64,000 bases of DNA from DATBGO01 sp963840095 (GCA_963840095.1 CAWIXN010000005.1:1426001-1490000); one strand, 5' to 3'. Counted from the first letter of the stretch, positions 27,184-35,701 are shown. Notes: a model not told the origin generated them from the letters alone. Numbers and translations: made by a program.

Positions 27184-27986
27184 CCGAGCCAGTCCCGGTG
27201 CCGCGTTTTCCTACTTCGCTCGGCACCTCCAACCAGACCACCATCACGCTGCTGGGCCAGGATCTGGCCGCCGACCTGATGGGCAAGATCGGCTTCGGTG
27301 AGCTGGCCATGTGGCTGGTGACGCAGCGGCGGCCGACCACCTCGCAGGTCCGGGTGTTCGAGGCAGTGCTGGTCGCGCTGGCCGACCACGGCTTCACGCC
27401 GACCGCGATGGCGGCCCGGCTCACCTACCTGAGCGCGCCGGACTCCGTGCAAGGAGCGCTGGCCGCGGGCCTGCTCGGCGGCGGCTCGCGCTTCCTCGGC
27501 GTCACCGAGGACGCCGGCCGGTTCCTGGCGCAGACCCTGGCCGCGGCGGAGGGGCCGCTGCCCGCCGACGATGCTGGCTGGGACGCGCTGGCGCTGGGCG
27601 CGGTGTCGCAGGCCCGGGCGGCCCAGGAGCTCATCCCCGGCCTCGGGCATCCGGTGCACAAGGTCACCGACCCGCGCACCCCCGCCCTGCTGCAGATCGC
27701 CGAGGAGGAAGGGCTGCGCGGGCCGCACCTGCGGCTGTTTGAGGCCATCGGCCGGGTGCATCCGGAGGTGCTCGGCCGCACCCTGCCGCTGAACGGGGCG
27801 GGCACCTGCGGTGCCGCCCTCGCCGACCTTGGCCTGCCGCCCAGCCTGCTGCGCGGTTTCGCGCTGCTGGCCCGGACCGCCGGCCTGCTCGGCCACCTCG
27901 CCGAGGAGCAGCGCCGGCCGGTCGGCATGGACATGTACCGCACCGTCGACCGGAATATTGACTACCTGCCCCCGGATCCCCTTTAA
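27180..27986 (+). CDS. citryl-CoA lyase-like protein (citrate synthase superfamily)
   Basis: This 268-residue protein is a shortened member of the citrate synthase superfamily, like citryl-CoA lyases, which cleave a 3-hydroxy-3-carboxyacyl-CoA into acetyl-CoA and an oxoacid. Visible: LALADHGFTPTAMAARLTY with the active-site His, GLGHPVHKVTDPRTPALL with a second His, and GRTLPLNGAGTCGAALADLG. It overlaps the CoA-transferase gene by four bases. The pair resembles acid CoA-transferase/lyase routes for citrate, citramalate or related acids, but the substrate is not identified. A 25-bp imperfect duplication of its own end runs past the stop (about 27964-28011). Confidence 0.8.
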   Translation: MTEPVPVPRFPTSLGTSNQTTITLLGQDLAADLMGKIGFGELAMWLVTQRRPTTSQVRVFEAVLVALADHGFTPTAMAARLTYLSAPDSVQGALAAGLLGGGSRFLGVTEDAGRFLAQTLAAAEGPLPADDAGWDALALGAVSQARAAQELIPGLGHPVHKVTDPRTPALLQIAEEEGLRGPHLRLFEAIGRVHPEVLGRTLPLNGAGTCGAALADLGLPPSLLRGFALLARTAGLLGHLAEEQRRPVGMDMYRTVDRNIDYLPPDPL

Positions 27987-28060
27987 CGACCTGCCCCCGG
28001 GTCCCCGCTAATCACCCTGCGGCCGGGGCGGCCCGGGGCGGGCCTGCCCATCGTGCCCAT

Positions 28061-29587
28061 CTACCCGAACATCTTCGCCCCGCCCATGCCGCGGCCCGCC
28101 GCGGGCCAGGCGTGGACGGGCAGCCCGGTATCCGCGCACTGCAGGTACTCCTCGAGCATGACGGCTAGCGCACGATGCCGGTCATGATCGCGCTCGGCGG
28201 CCGCCAATGTGGCGCGCTGCCATGCCGCACCGGTCTGCCCGGAGGCGGCCCGGGCGGATATTACCCCGAGCAGGCGGGTGGCTTCCGCGGGTGCCACGCC
28301 GGCCTCGAGCAGCCCCTGCCGGGCCGCCGGGACCAGCTCGGTCACCAGCTCGCCGGCCGGAACCGTCCGGAATTGATCTCGGTGCCAGGCTGGCCAGCTC
28401 AGCTGGGCGGACAGGCCATGCTGGGCGGCACGGTAGAACCCATGGTCGGCGCGCTCGAACGGCAGCGCGTAGGTCCACCGCTGGTCCTGCCCCGCCAGCC
28501 ACAAGGACAGGCCGATCAGGAAGGCGGCGTTAGCCATCATGTCGATCACGGTGGGGCCCGCGGGCAGGGCCCGCATCTCGATCCGCAGGTGCCCGCCGAA
28601 GGCGGGGTCGTAGAGGGCCCGGTTCCAGGGCCACACGGTGCCCTGGTGGATCCGGAGCTCGTCCAGCGGCGGCGGCTGCCATCCGCTGCCGGCGCCGCCG
28701 CTTCCGCCGACCGGGCCCGACTGGCCGAGGACTGGTAGCAGCGGCTCGTGCAGCCGGACACTCTGGGTGAACAGCTCCAGCGGACCGCCGCGCAGCCAGC
28801 CGGTTCCCAGCGCGGCCCGGGCCGGGCGGCGGTGCAGGCCGCGGCCTGGGCGATCGTCGGCCGCCTGCTTGTACAGGGCGATCCGGGTTTCCTCCCAGAG
28901 CCGGTGGCCAAGAAACGTGGGCGAGTTGCCGGACACGGCCAGCACCGGCGCGATGGCCAGCTGGACGGCGTTGTAGGTGCGCGTAAAGTCGGCGGGATCG
29001 ACCCGCAGGTGCACCTGGAATGAGGTATTCGCCCCCTCCAGCCCGAGGCCCAGGCTGGCCAGCTCCAGCGGGTCCGGGCCGGCGATCCGGATCCGGGCCG
29101 GGCTGCGGCGGAGCCGTTGCACGCCGGCGTTCAGAGCACGGTAACGCGGCGCATCGGTCAGCATGCCGGGAGTGAGGTCGGCCCGGTCAAGGGTGGGCAG
29201 AATGCCAATGAGCGCGAGCCGGCCCGCGCGGTGGCTGGCCACCTCGGCGACGCGATCAAGCAGCAGGTCCAGCTCGTCGCCGAGCGCGCTGAACGGACGG
29301 CCGGCCAGCCGGACCGGTGAGGCGTTCAGTTCCAGGTTGCAGCGGTTCAGCTCGACCGTGACCCGCGGATCGGCCGCGGCGGCCCGGATAGCCTGATTGC
29401 GCGGCAGCGGGCGGCCCGCGCGGTCGATGAGGAACACCTCAAGCTCGGCGCCTATCGTGGCCGGGCCGATCCCGAAGCCAGGCCGTTCCAGCAGCTGCCC
29501 GAGCTCCGACAGGCATTCCTCGAGTCGTTCGGTGAACTGCGGGTAGTCGCGCTCGTCGAACTCTTCCGTGCTTATGGCTGTGCCCAT
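28061..29587 (-). CDS. glutamate-cysteine ligase-like protein (GCS2 family)
   Basis: This 508-residue protein belongs to the GCS2 carboxylate-amine ligase family. It has IGAELEVFLIDRAGRPLP (metal and ATP-binding Glu), ELNRCNLELNASP, GLGLEGANTSFQVHL and ALPAGPTVIDMMANAAF. Family members ligate glutamate with an amine, but true substrates differ among branches and cannot be told here. It starts at ATG 29587 inside the 3' end of the PNPOx-like gene (16-bp overlap), so they are coupled. No gshB-like gene is nearby. Confidence 0.8.
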   Translation of the reverse strand: MGTAISTEEFDERDYPQFTERLEECLSELGQLLERPGFGIGPATIGAELEVFLIDRAGRPLPRNQAIRAAAADPRVTVELNRCNLELNASPVRLAGRPFSALGDELDLLLDRVAEVASHRAGRLALIGILPTLDRADLTPGMLTDAPRYRALNAGVQRLRRSPARIRIAGPDPLELASLGLGLEGANTSFQVHLRVDPADFTRTYNAVQLAIAPVLAVSGNSPTFLGHRLWEETRIALYKQAADDRPGRGLHRRPARAALGTGWLRGGPLELFTQSVRLHEPLLPVLGQSGPVGGSGGAGSGWQPPPLDELRIHQGTVWPWNRALYDPAFGGHLRIEMRALPAGPTVIDMMANAAFLIGLSLWLAGQDQRWTYALPFERADHGFYRAAQHGLSAQLSWPAWHRDQFRTVPAGELVTELVPAARQGLLEAGVAPAEATRLLGVISARAASGQTGAAWQRATLAAAERDHDRHRALAVMLEEYLQCADTGLPVHAWPAAGRGMGGAKMFG

Positions 29588-30123
29588 GGCCAGACCTCAT
29601 CGTCGTGGATGCTGGAGCCACCGGGTGGCGGCAGGCGGCGCCGGTTGGAAGGTCCGCAGGATAACGAGATCCGCCGGCCGCTCAGCTCCGCGGGCAGGAT
29701 GCGCACGTAGCGGTTCTTGGTACCGGGTGCCCACGGATCCAGCGGCAGCTCGCGCAGCCGCGCCAGCTCGGCCGGGCCGGTGATTTCCACGGCCTCACCG
29801 CGCACCACGACGCTCCAGCCGGTGTGAGTCGCCGCATCGGCCCCATCGACCTCGAACGCGACCCGGCCGCCGCAGCTGGCCACGTCCAGCTTCGTTCCCT
29901 CGTCGGTGCGAAACACCACCATGTGGCGGTCGAGGACAAAGTTGACCGGAAGCACCATCGGCCCGCGGCCATCGACGAAAGCCACCCGGCCCAGCCGCTC
30001 CCGGGCCAGCAGCCGGAAGCACTCGCATTTGGTCAGTTCCTGCCAGCGAGCCTGGCGCGCTCCCCCATCATCGATGGCTGACGGATGGGGCTCGCCGCCG
30101 TTCGGTACCGGGAGAGTGTCCAT
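29572..30123 (-). CDS. PNPOx-fold flavin-binding protein
   Basis: This 183-residue protein matches the pyridoxamine-5'-phosphate-oxidase-like split-barrel family: LLARERLGRVAFVDGRGPMVLPVNFVLD, VVFRTDEGTKLDVASCGGRVAFEVDG, then GWSVVVRGEAVEI. Such proteins bind FMN, F420 or heme and often belong to redox or dormancy responses. GGGAGGAG precedes the ATG closely. The C-terminal 30 residues are proline rich and overlap the start of the downstream ligase-like gene. Confidence 0.85.
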   Translation of the reverse strand: MDTLPVPNGGEPHPSAIDDGGARQARWQELTKCECFRLLARERLGRVAFVDGRGPMVLPVNFVLDRHMVVFRTDEGTKLDVASCGGRVAFEVDGADAATHTGWSVVVRGEAVEITGPAELARLRELPLDPWAPGTKNRYVRILPAELSGRRISLSCGPSNRRRLPPPGGSSIHDDEVWPWAQP

Positions 30124-30440
30124 GACTCCTCCCAGGTCGCGGCACGCGGTAACGCCGATACCTCCAGATCACCGCGGTTCCGGGGTCAGGCACAGATGCG
30201 AACGTCTGCGCCCGGCGGGACCTTTGTCTGGCCCAGTGGGCCGTAGAACTTGTACTCGTTCTCCCTTCCGGCCAGGGCGCTCCGGCCGCCGGCTTTGCCG
30301 CCTGATGAATTCCGGGATCCATCAGGTGGCGTGCAAGGCAGACGTCAAGGCGAGTGCAACCTAGGCGTCCGGGTGGCGGGCCCATGCTGGTGGTGCGGTT
30401 CCCGCCAGGGCAGCCGCGGGAGCCAGGGAAGGGCGGGGTG
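30124..30440. other. 317-bp divergent intergenic region
   Basis: No convincing gene is visible. The region separates two PNPOx-fold genes read in opposite directions and must hold both promoters. It contains a GGGACCTTTGTCTGGCCC element (see next entry) and a partly self-complementary GATGAATTCC...ATCAGG stretch near 30300. Confidence 0.5.
30217..30234. promoter_or_regulatory. weak DevR/DosR-like element
   Basis: GGGACCTTTGTCTGGCCC keeps both half-sites of the dormancy-type box but with three extra bases between them. It lies 94 bp before the minus-strand PNPOx gene. PNPOx-fold proteins are frequent members of DosR regulons, which is the only other support. Confidence 0.22.
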
Positions 30441-31093
30441 ATGACAGTATTAGAGATAGCGGCCCGGGCTTTCATGCCGACGCGGAAGCGCCAGCATCGC
30501 CGGCGCCAGCCCGGCCCTGATGGCGAGCGTATTCTCCAGGAGAGATACGGCACTACGCAGCGGGCCCAGCAGTTCTACGAGAACCAGGTCACCGGTCAGC
30601 TCACTCCGCTCATGCAGCAATTCATCCAGCGTATGGAAATGGCGTTTATCGCCACGAGCGACAGCTCAGGAGCGTGTGACTGCAGCTTCCGGGCCAGCCG
30701 GCCGGCTTCATCAGGGTGCTGGACGAGCGCACTATCGCATACCCCGAGTACCGGGGCAACGGCGTGCTGGCCAGTCTCGGCAACATGCTGGAGAACCCGC
30801 ACATCGGCATCTTCCTCGCTGACTTCACCCGCGATCTCGTCGGTTTGCACATAAACGGTGCCGCGAGCGTTGTCAGTCCCGAGAAACTTGATCTCGACAT
30901 TCCGGAGTCCGCGCGCCCCGGCTGTCGGCCGGTGCAGTGGGTCCTGGTGCGTGTCACCGAGGCTTACATTCATTGTTCCAAGCACATTCCCAAGATGGTT
31001 CCCCAGTCCCGGGTACGGCACTGGGGAACAGATAACCCGCGATATAAGGGCGCCGACTATTTCGGCGTCGCATCAACGCGGCCGGTGGCCTGA
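30441..31093 (+). pseudogene. PNPOx-family protein, single frameshift
   Basis: A pyridoxamine-phosphate-oxidase-like gene is broken by one frameshift. From ATG 30441 (GGGCGGGG upstream) the first frame gives MTVLEIAARAF to IATSDSSGACDCSFRAS (about 85 residues). The continuation, GFIRVLDERTIAYPEYRGNG to the stop at 31093, lies in the frame one base earlier. The break is in the CCGGCCGGC run near 30700, consistent with loss of one base. The two parts together give about 217 residues, a normal length. A sequencing error is possible. Confidence 0.75.
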
Positions 31094-31169
31094 ACAGTAT
31101 CTGCCAGCACTTCCGGCCGTCTGTCACGGGCTGACTCTCCCTCGGCGCCCGGCCGCAACATCGCTAATG

Positions 31170-31202
31170 AAGAGGTGGGCGGGGATCTCCCGCCCACCTC
31201 TT
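31170..31202 (+). terminator. strong hairpin, probable terminator
   Basis: A perfect 14-bp stem (AAGAGGTGGGCGGG with its complement) around GATCT lies 76 bp after the frameshifted PNPOx gene. The following TTCGTTTC is only weakly T-rich, as is common for actinobacterial terminators. Confidence 0.65.
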
Positions 31203-31234
31203 CGTTTCATCGCGATGGCCGTCACGACGGCCCG

Positions 31235-31270
31235 TACCCGTGGCTCATCTGCTACCCGTGGCTCATCTGC
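31235..31270. repeat. 18-bp tandem duplication
   Basis: TACCCGTGGCTCATCTGC occurs twice in direct succession (31235-31252 and 31253-31270), between the terminator and the channel leader. Confidence 0.85.
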
Positions 31271-31397
31271 CGGCCCTGACGCGTGGCGCGGCCGCCCCGA
31301 TCGGGCAACCTGGGGATCGAAGATCGGGAACCGTGGAAGTGCCCCCCGCCGCGCCGCGTCGATGGCACCATCGTGGTCCACGAGAAAGCAGGTAGCC

Positions 31398-31490
31398 ATG
31401 ACTGAGCCGGCTGGTGTTCGGGTGCCATGGCCGTTGGCAGCGGACTCGCGCGGGTTCTGCGAGCGGCTCGCTGAGCTGGGGTGCTCCTGA
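31398..31490 (+). CDS. 30-residue leader ORF coupled to ion channel
   Basis: ATG at 31398 with AGCAGG upstream opens a short frame (MTEPAGVRVPWPLAADSRGF, then 10 more residues) that ends in TGATG, sharing its last base with the channel start. Nothing known matches. Stop-start coupling suggests either a leader peptide or the remnant of a longer upstream gene. Confidence 0.35.
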   Translation: MTEPAGVRVPWPLAADSRGFCERLAELGCS

Positions 31491-32230
31491 TGCCGGGCCT
31501 GTCCGGCGATCAGCTACAGGAGCCAGGGCGAGGACGCCAGCGCCGGCGGCTCATCGAGGCGTTCTCCTCGCCGGACAGCTACGGCCTGGTGCTCCTGCTC
31601 ATTCTCGTGACCTATGCCTTGTCGGCATCGCTGACGGCCCCATGGGCGACCTCATTGGTGGTGGGCGTACAGATCGCCACGGTGTGGGTGACGCTGCGGG
31701 CGTCGCAGGCACGCCGATCGGCGCGGACGGTCGCCAACGTCGCTCTGGCTGCTGCGGCCCTCGCGGCCGTCGCGAGCCTTTTCGTTCATGCAGAGATAGG
31801 GCACGGCAGGATCGTCTCCTGGGTCAGCTGCCTGCTGTACCTGGTCGCGCCAGTTTCGATCGTCCGGCACCTCGCGCTCAGGCGAGTGGTGGACACCCAG
31901 ACGGTCCTGGGGGCGGTCGCCGCCTACCTGATGGTAGGGATGTTCTTCGCTTTCCTCTACGCAGCGCTCGGTTTCAGTCAGACGCAGCCGCCGTTCTTCG
32001 GATCGGCGGGCCGCGGCTCGTTCTCGGAGGACCTGTTCTTCTCGTTCACCACGCTCACCACCACCGGGTACGGCAACCTTGTCCCTGCCGGGAACCCAGG
32101 CCAGACCTTCGCCGTGCTCGAGATGCTGGTCGGTCAGCTGTTCCTGGTCACAGCGGTGGCCAAGGTCGTGAGCGCCTGGCGACCGCGGCAGGGAAGGGCA
32201 GGAGCGCGCGGCGACTCCGGGGACGAATGA
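31490..32230 (+). CDS. two-pore-domain-type potassium channel family protein
   Basis: This 246-residue membrane protein has about six hydrophobic segments and one pore loop. The selectivity filter FTTLTTTGYGNLVP (near residue 190) is followed by a last helix, VLEMLVGQLFLVTAVAKVV. It lacks an RCK/TrkA domain; the C-terminal tail is short and basic. Function would be K+ conductance across the cytoplasmic membrane. The ATG at 31490 overlaps the stop of the leader; a GTG at 31481 in frame is the alternative. Confidence 0.9.
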   Translation: MPGLSGDQLQEPGRGRQRRRLIEAFSSPDSYGLVLLLILVTYALSASLTAPWATSLVVGVQIATVWVTLRASQARRSARTVANVALAAAALAAVASLFVHAEIGHGRIVSWVSCLLYLVAPVSIVRHLALRRVVDTQTVLGAVAAYLMVGMFFAFLYAALGFSQTQPPFFGSAGRGSFSEDLFFSFTTLTTTGYGNLVPAGNPGQTFAVLEMLVGQLFLVTAVAKVVSAWRPRQGRAGARGDSGDE

Positions 32231-32279
32231 CAACGCTCAAGGGAGTCCGGCCTCCGCCACCACGCCGATCGACTTGTCG

Positions 32280-33461
32280 CTACCGCCGCAAGACGGTGGC
32301 GAGGTAGGTATGGGGGGTATTGGGATGAGCAGGTACGTAAAGCCCCATGACGTTGTTCTTATACACGGCATTCCCGGTCACAGCACTGCAGCCACCCGAG
32401 CACAGCGAGCTGGTCGTGACCTGGATGGGATACCACCTGGCCCGGCCAAAGAATCTGCCGTGGTTCTTGACGGGAATGAAGGCCATCGCCGCATCCTGGG
32501 CTGAGCTCAGGGCGACGAGGTTGAACCCACCCGGCGCGGCGGTGATTCCCTCGAAGTGCGTGTACCGGGTCGGGGCGTTGCCGTAGCTGTAGTACTTCGG
32601 CGCTCCGAAGCGCCCCGTCCGTTCGTTATAGTTCATGACGAACGCCCGCCGGGCCCCCGAGGCCGAGGAACCGCCGGCCAGGGTGTAATTCGGGCTTCTG
32701 CTCCCGCCGTCCTGCCATATGCCATAGAGCGTGGTCTTATTCGACTGGCTTCCGCCGAGGCGGAGCAGCGTCCACTGATGCCTGGTGATGTTGTAGATGA
32801 ACCCGTTGCCCGAGATCACCCCGCCACGCACGGTGGGGTTGAGATCGTAGTTGCCCACCACCAGATTGCCCATGGTGCTGTGCGCGATGGTGTCCATCAC
32901 CAAGCAGTGGGCCCTGGCCAGGGGGCAGGCCCGCGCGTGTCCGACCGTATGGGCGCCGTCCGCCGGCACATCGATGGATGTCCATGATCCCCCTGGCCCC
33001 CGCACCGGGCCGAGGTAGATCATGCCCTGGTTGAGGACGCCGGCGGGTGCCGACGACGACACGTAGCTCCCCACGGCGCGAACCTGGCCGCTCGGGATGG
33101 CCGACGGGTTGAAGGAGTGGGTATCGGGGCCGTAAAAGGTCGCCGACGTCACGCCAGGCAGCGATGGCGTCAGTACCGATACCGATGCTCCCGCGGCACT
33201 GGCGAGAGAGCCCCGGTAGAGGAACGGAGCAGCCTGCGCGCCACTTCCGGTCGCCGCCGAACCTGTCAGTATGACGTTTCCATTCCCCGTGCCCCGGACG
33301 CCGGTGACTATATCCCCGGTTCGCAGGATAGCGAAGATAGAGACTCTGCTGTTCGTATTGTGACGGCCGATCGGGCGGGCCATGGCGGGTACAGCGGGCA
33401 TTAATGTGAGTGCCGCGGCAGTGCCGCCGAGCAGCATTGGAATACATCTTATGGTCTTCAT
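32280..33461 (-). CDS. secreted protein of unknown function
   Basis: This 393-residue protein has an export signal: MKTIRCIP, a hydrophobic core MLLGGTAAALTLMPAVP and a probable AMA cleavage site near residue 29. The mature part is rich in Gly, Ser and Thr with recurring strand-like segments (TGDIVTGVRGTGNGNVILTG, GNLVVGNYDLNPTVRGGV, GFIYNITRHQW), which suggests a beta-propeller or similar extracellular fold. Two Cys pairs (ARACPLARAHC, SLCSGGC) could form disulfides. No enzyme motif is recognised. It is divergent from the ECF sigma-BFN gene (228 bp between starts), a common arrangement for a sigma target. Confidence 0.75.
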   Translation of the reverse strand: MKTIRCIPMLLGGTAAALTLMPAVPAMARPIGRHNTNSRVSIFAILRTGDIVTGVRGTGNGNVILTGSAATGSGAQAAPFLYRGSLASAAGASVSVLTPSLPGVTSATFYGPDTHSFNPSAIPSGQVRAVGSYVSSSAPAGVLNQGMIYLGPVRGPGGSWTSIDVPADGAHTVGHARACPLARAHCLVMDTIAHSTMGNLVVGNYDLNPTVRGGVISGNGFIYNITRHQWTLLRLGGSQSNKTTLYGIWQDGGSRSPNYTLAGGSSASGARRAFVMNYNERTGRFGAPKYYSYGNAPTRYTHFEGITAAPGGFNLVALSSAQDAAMAFIPVKNHGRFFGRARWYPIQVTTSSLCSGGCSAVTGNAVYKNNVMGLYVPAHPNTPHTYLATVLRR

Positions 33462-33689
33462 TTGCACCCCGTCGGGTCTCTATGTGCTGAAGTGACCCAG
33501 TATTCTTTCAACGCAGCCGCGGTTTTCGTCTGTTCGTCCCCCGGACGGATTGTGGCAGTGCACAGTGGCCATGTCAATCGATCGGATCGGCACTGTGAGT
33601 GCTCTCGGCCCACTGTGCCGGTTCCCAGTTCGGATCTCGGGCAGGGCCTGGGCGGGTAACCGCAGGACGGCCAGCTGACACTTACTAGT

Positions 33690-35321
33690 GTGGATATCAG
33701 CGACGGTGACCTGGTCCGCCTGGCCCGGGCTGGCGATGCTGCCGCATTCCGGCTGCTGGTCGAGCGGCATCAGGCAGCCGCGCGGGCTCGCGCGGCGCGG
33801 TTGTGTGCACGCCCAGACAACGTGGATGACATCGTGCAGGAGGCGTTCCTGCAGGCGTTCACGGCCCTGGACCGGCTGCGCGACCCGGACCGGTTCGGTG
33901 CGTGGCTGGCCGGCATCGTCCGCAACGTTTCTCGCGCCGCAGCGCGCCAGGGCCAGGTGATGCTGCTGGCTGACTGGCCTGAGTCGCTCCACCCCCCTTC
34001 AACAGAGGGGATGCCGTCAGCTGAGGACCTGGACCGGGTCCAGGCGCTGCGGATCGCGGTCGCTGGCCTCCCGGAAGGGCAGCGCCAGGCAGTCAAGCTC
34101 TACTACTACGCCGACCTGCCCGCCGGGCAGATCGGCGGGTCGCCCGGCGCGGCCAAGGCGAGCCTGCACAAAGCCCGCCGCCGACTCCGCGCCTACATCA
34201 CCGCGCACCGCCCCGATCTCATTCCCGTCGTATCACGGAGGGCACCCATGATCGGAGTCCGCATCACCCACGTCCAGCCGCAGCGTGAGCAGCGGGGCGG
34301 CGGGCGGGTTGCCATCGGCTCGGTCCTGGTCGTACTCACCGACGACGCGGGACAACGGGCGCTGCCAATATGGCTGAACGGCATGGCAGGCCATGCGCTA
34401 TGGCGAGCCATCGGCCAGCCATCGGCTGAGCCGTCCGGAATGCCGGCAGACATCCCGCCCGGGCCGACCACCGCCGCTGGCCTGATCGCCACCGACCTGG
34501 CCAGCAGGCTGCTGCGCGCCGCCGCTGTCCCCGTGACCAGCGTGGACATCGACGAACTGGGACCCGACGTGTTCGCCGCGCACATCACGGTCACCAGCCC
34601 GGCCGGACCTCAGCAGGTCACCGTGCGGGTGGACACCGGCCTGGCCCTGGCCGCAGCGATGGACGCGCCCGTCCGGGTAGCCGACGCGCTGATGACCCGA
34701 ATGGCCATGCCGGTCACCGGCGAGGACCTACCGGGGCAGTTTCTCGCCCGGCGGCCTGCCCGCCAGCCCCGGCCGACCGCGACCTCGCCACAGAACCTGG
34801 CCTTCACCAGCGGCCTGGACGGCTGGATCATCGGCGGCAGCTTCCAGGCCGGTCCGAGCCCCGGGCACTGGCAGGACTACTCCGCCACGGCCGCCGACGG
34901 CGCCGCAACCCTCCGCTCCGCCGTCCCGCAGCCGCACGGCGACGCCTTCCTCGGCCAGGAAGTCTTCGCCGACGACTACCGCGGCACCACGGTCACCTTC
35001 CGCGCGCAGGTGCGCGCCGAGGACGTGGCAGCGGCCGAATTGTGGCTGCACATCGTCACCTGGGACCGAAGCCAGAGCAGATTCGAGAGGACCCCGGCCA
35101 TCACCGGCAGCTGCGGCTGGGCCACGCACGAGCTCACCGCTCAGGTTTTCGGCGACGCCGGGGCCATCCGGTTCGGCCTCACCCTCACCGGCCCTGGTCA
35201 GGTCGGGCTACGCCAGGTGGAACTGACCCAGATCAGCCAACCGGACAGCAATACAGATCGTGCGTCAGCTCGGCCACGTGGCCACGGCGGCGGGCAGGCA
35301 CGAACGGGAGGCGCTGGCTGA
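33690..35321 (+). CDS. ECF sigma factor fused to bifunctional nuclease (BFN/DUF151) and beta-sandwich domain
   Basis: This 543-residue protein has three parts. Residues 1-180 are an ECF sigma factor: LVRLARAGDAAAFRLLVERH and DDIVQEAFLQAFTALDRLRD (sigma2), LPEGQRQAVKLYYYADL and KASLHKARRRLR (sigma4). Residues 187-345 match BFN/DUF151: RVAIGSVLVVLTDDAGQRALPIWLNG, then TAAGLIATDLASRLL and VTSVDIDELGPDVFAAHI. Residues 365-520 form a beta-rich module (LDGWIIGGSFQAG, ELWLHIVTWDRS). The sigma4 helix-turn-helix looks about four residues short (AGQIGGSPGAAK). An internal ATG (34248) has GGAGGG seven bases upstream and could yield the BFN part alone. It starts at a GTG without a clear ribosome site, possibly leaderless. 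Confidence 0.82.
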   Translation: MDISDGDLVRLARAGDAAAFRLLVERHQAAARARAARLCARPDNVDDIVQEAFLQAFTALDRLRDPDRFGAWLAGIVRNVSRAAARQGQVMLLADWPESLHPPSTEGMPSAEDLDRVQALRIAVAGLPEGQRQAVKLYYYADLPAGQIGGSPGAAKASLHKARRRLRAYITAHRPDLIPVVSRRAPMIGVRITHVQPQREQRGGGRVAIGSVLVVLTDDAGQRALPIWLNGMAGHALWRAIGQPSAEPSGMPADIPPGPTTAAGLIATDLASRLLRAAAVPVTSVDIDELGPDVFAAHITVTSPAGPQQVTVRVDTGLALAAAMDAPVRVADALMTRMAMPVTGEDLPGQFLARRPARQPRPTATSPQNLAFTSGLDGWIIGGSFQAGPSPGHWQDYSATAADGAATLRSAVPQPHGDAFLGQEVFADDYRGTTVTFRAQVRAEDVAAAELWLHIVTWDRSQSRFERTPAITGSCGWATHELTAQVFGDAGAIRFGLTLTGPGQVGLRQVELTQISQPDSNTDRASARPRGHGGGQARTGGAG

Positions 35322-35701
35322 GCGGCCGGGTGGATGATCCGCTGGAACCGATCGCCGAGGAAACGGCGGTAGGAGATCTGGTTTTCGGCATGATCCGTGA
35401 CCGGCGCCGCCCGGTGCCTGCGCCGCGACACCGCCAGAGTGTGATCCAGCGCCGTTCACACGGCTTGGCACGCCGACCCGGTCACGCTCGAGTGGCCAGC
35501 TGTGTGCGTCCTTCCCGCGACGATCACTATCGACGGCGCAGCCACCGTCGCGGCTGCACAAACCATTCCCATCGCAGAGGCTAAGGTCCCGAATGTTGCG
35601 ACCCTCGGCCATACCAGACGGGGCGTTCGTCCAGTATCGAAGAAATTAGGCTACTGTCATCATGTCACAATTTGGCGCAAAACGAAAAAACGGGGCGATA
35701 C
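35322..35701. other. 380-bp region without a clear gene
   Basis: No gene is firmly visible. Between 35288 and about 35420 a frame reads VDDPLEPIAEETAVGDLVFG and looks coding-like, but its continuation becomes arginine rich, while another frame downstream (VTLEWPAVCVLPATITIDG) looks better. This could be a frameshifted small gene. From 35640 the DNA becomes clearly more A/T rich, as expected for the promoter of the following gene. Confidence 0.4.

Noticed and set aside
31124..31399. 91-residue minus-strand frame
   Set aside because: It runs through the terminator hairpin and the 18-bp tandem duplication and has no family match.
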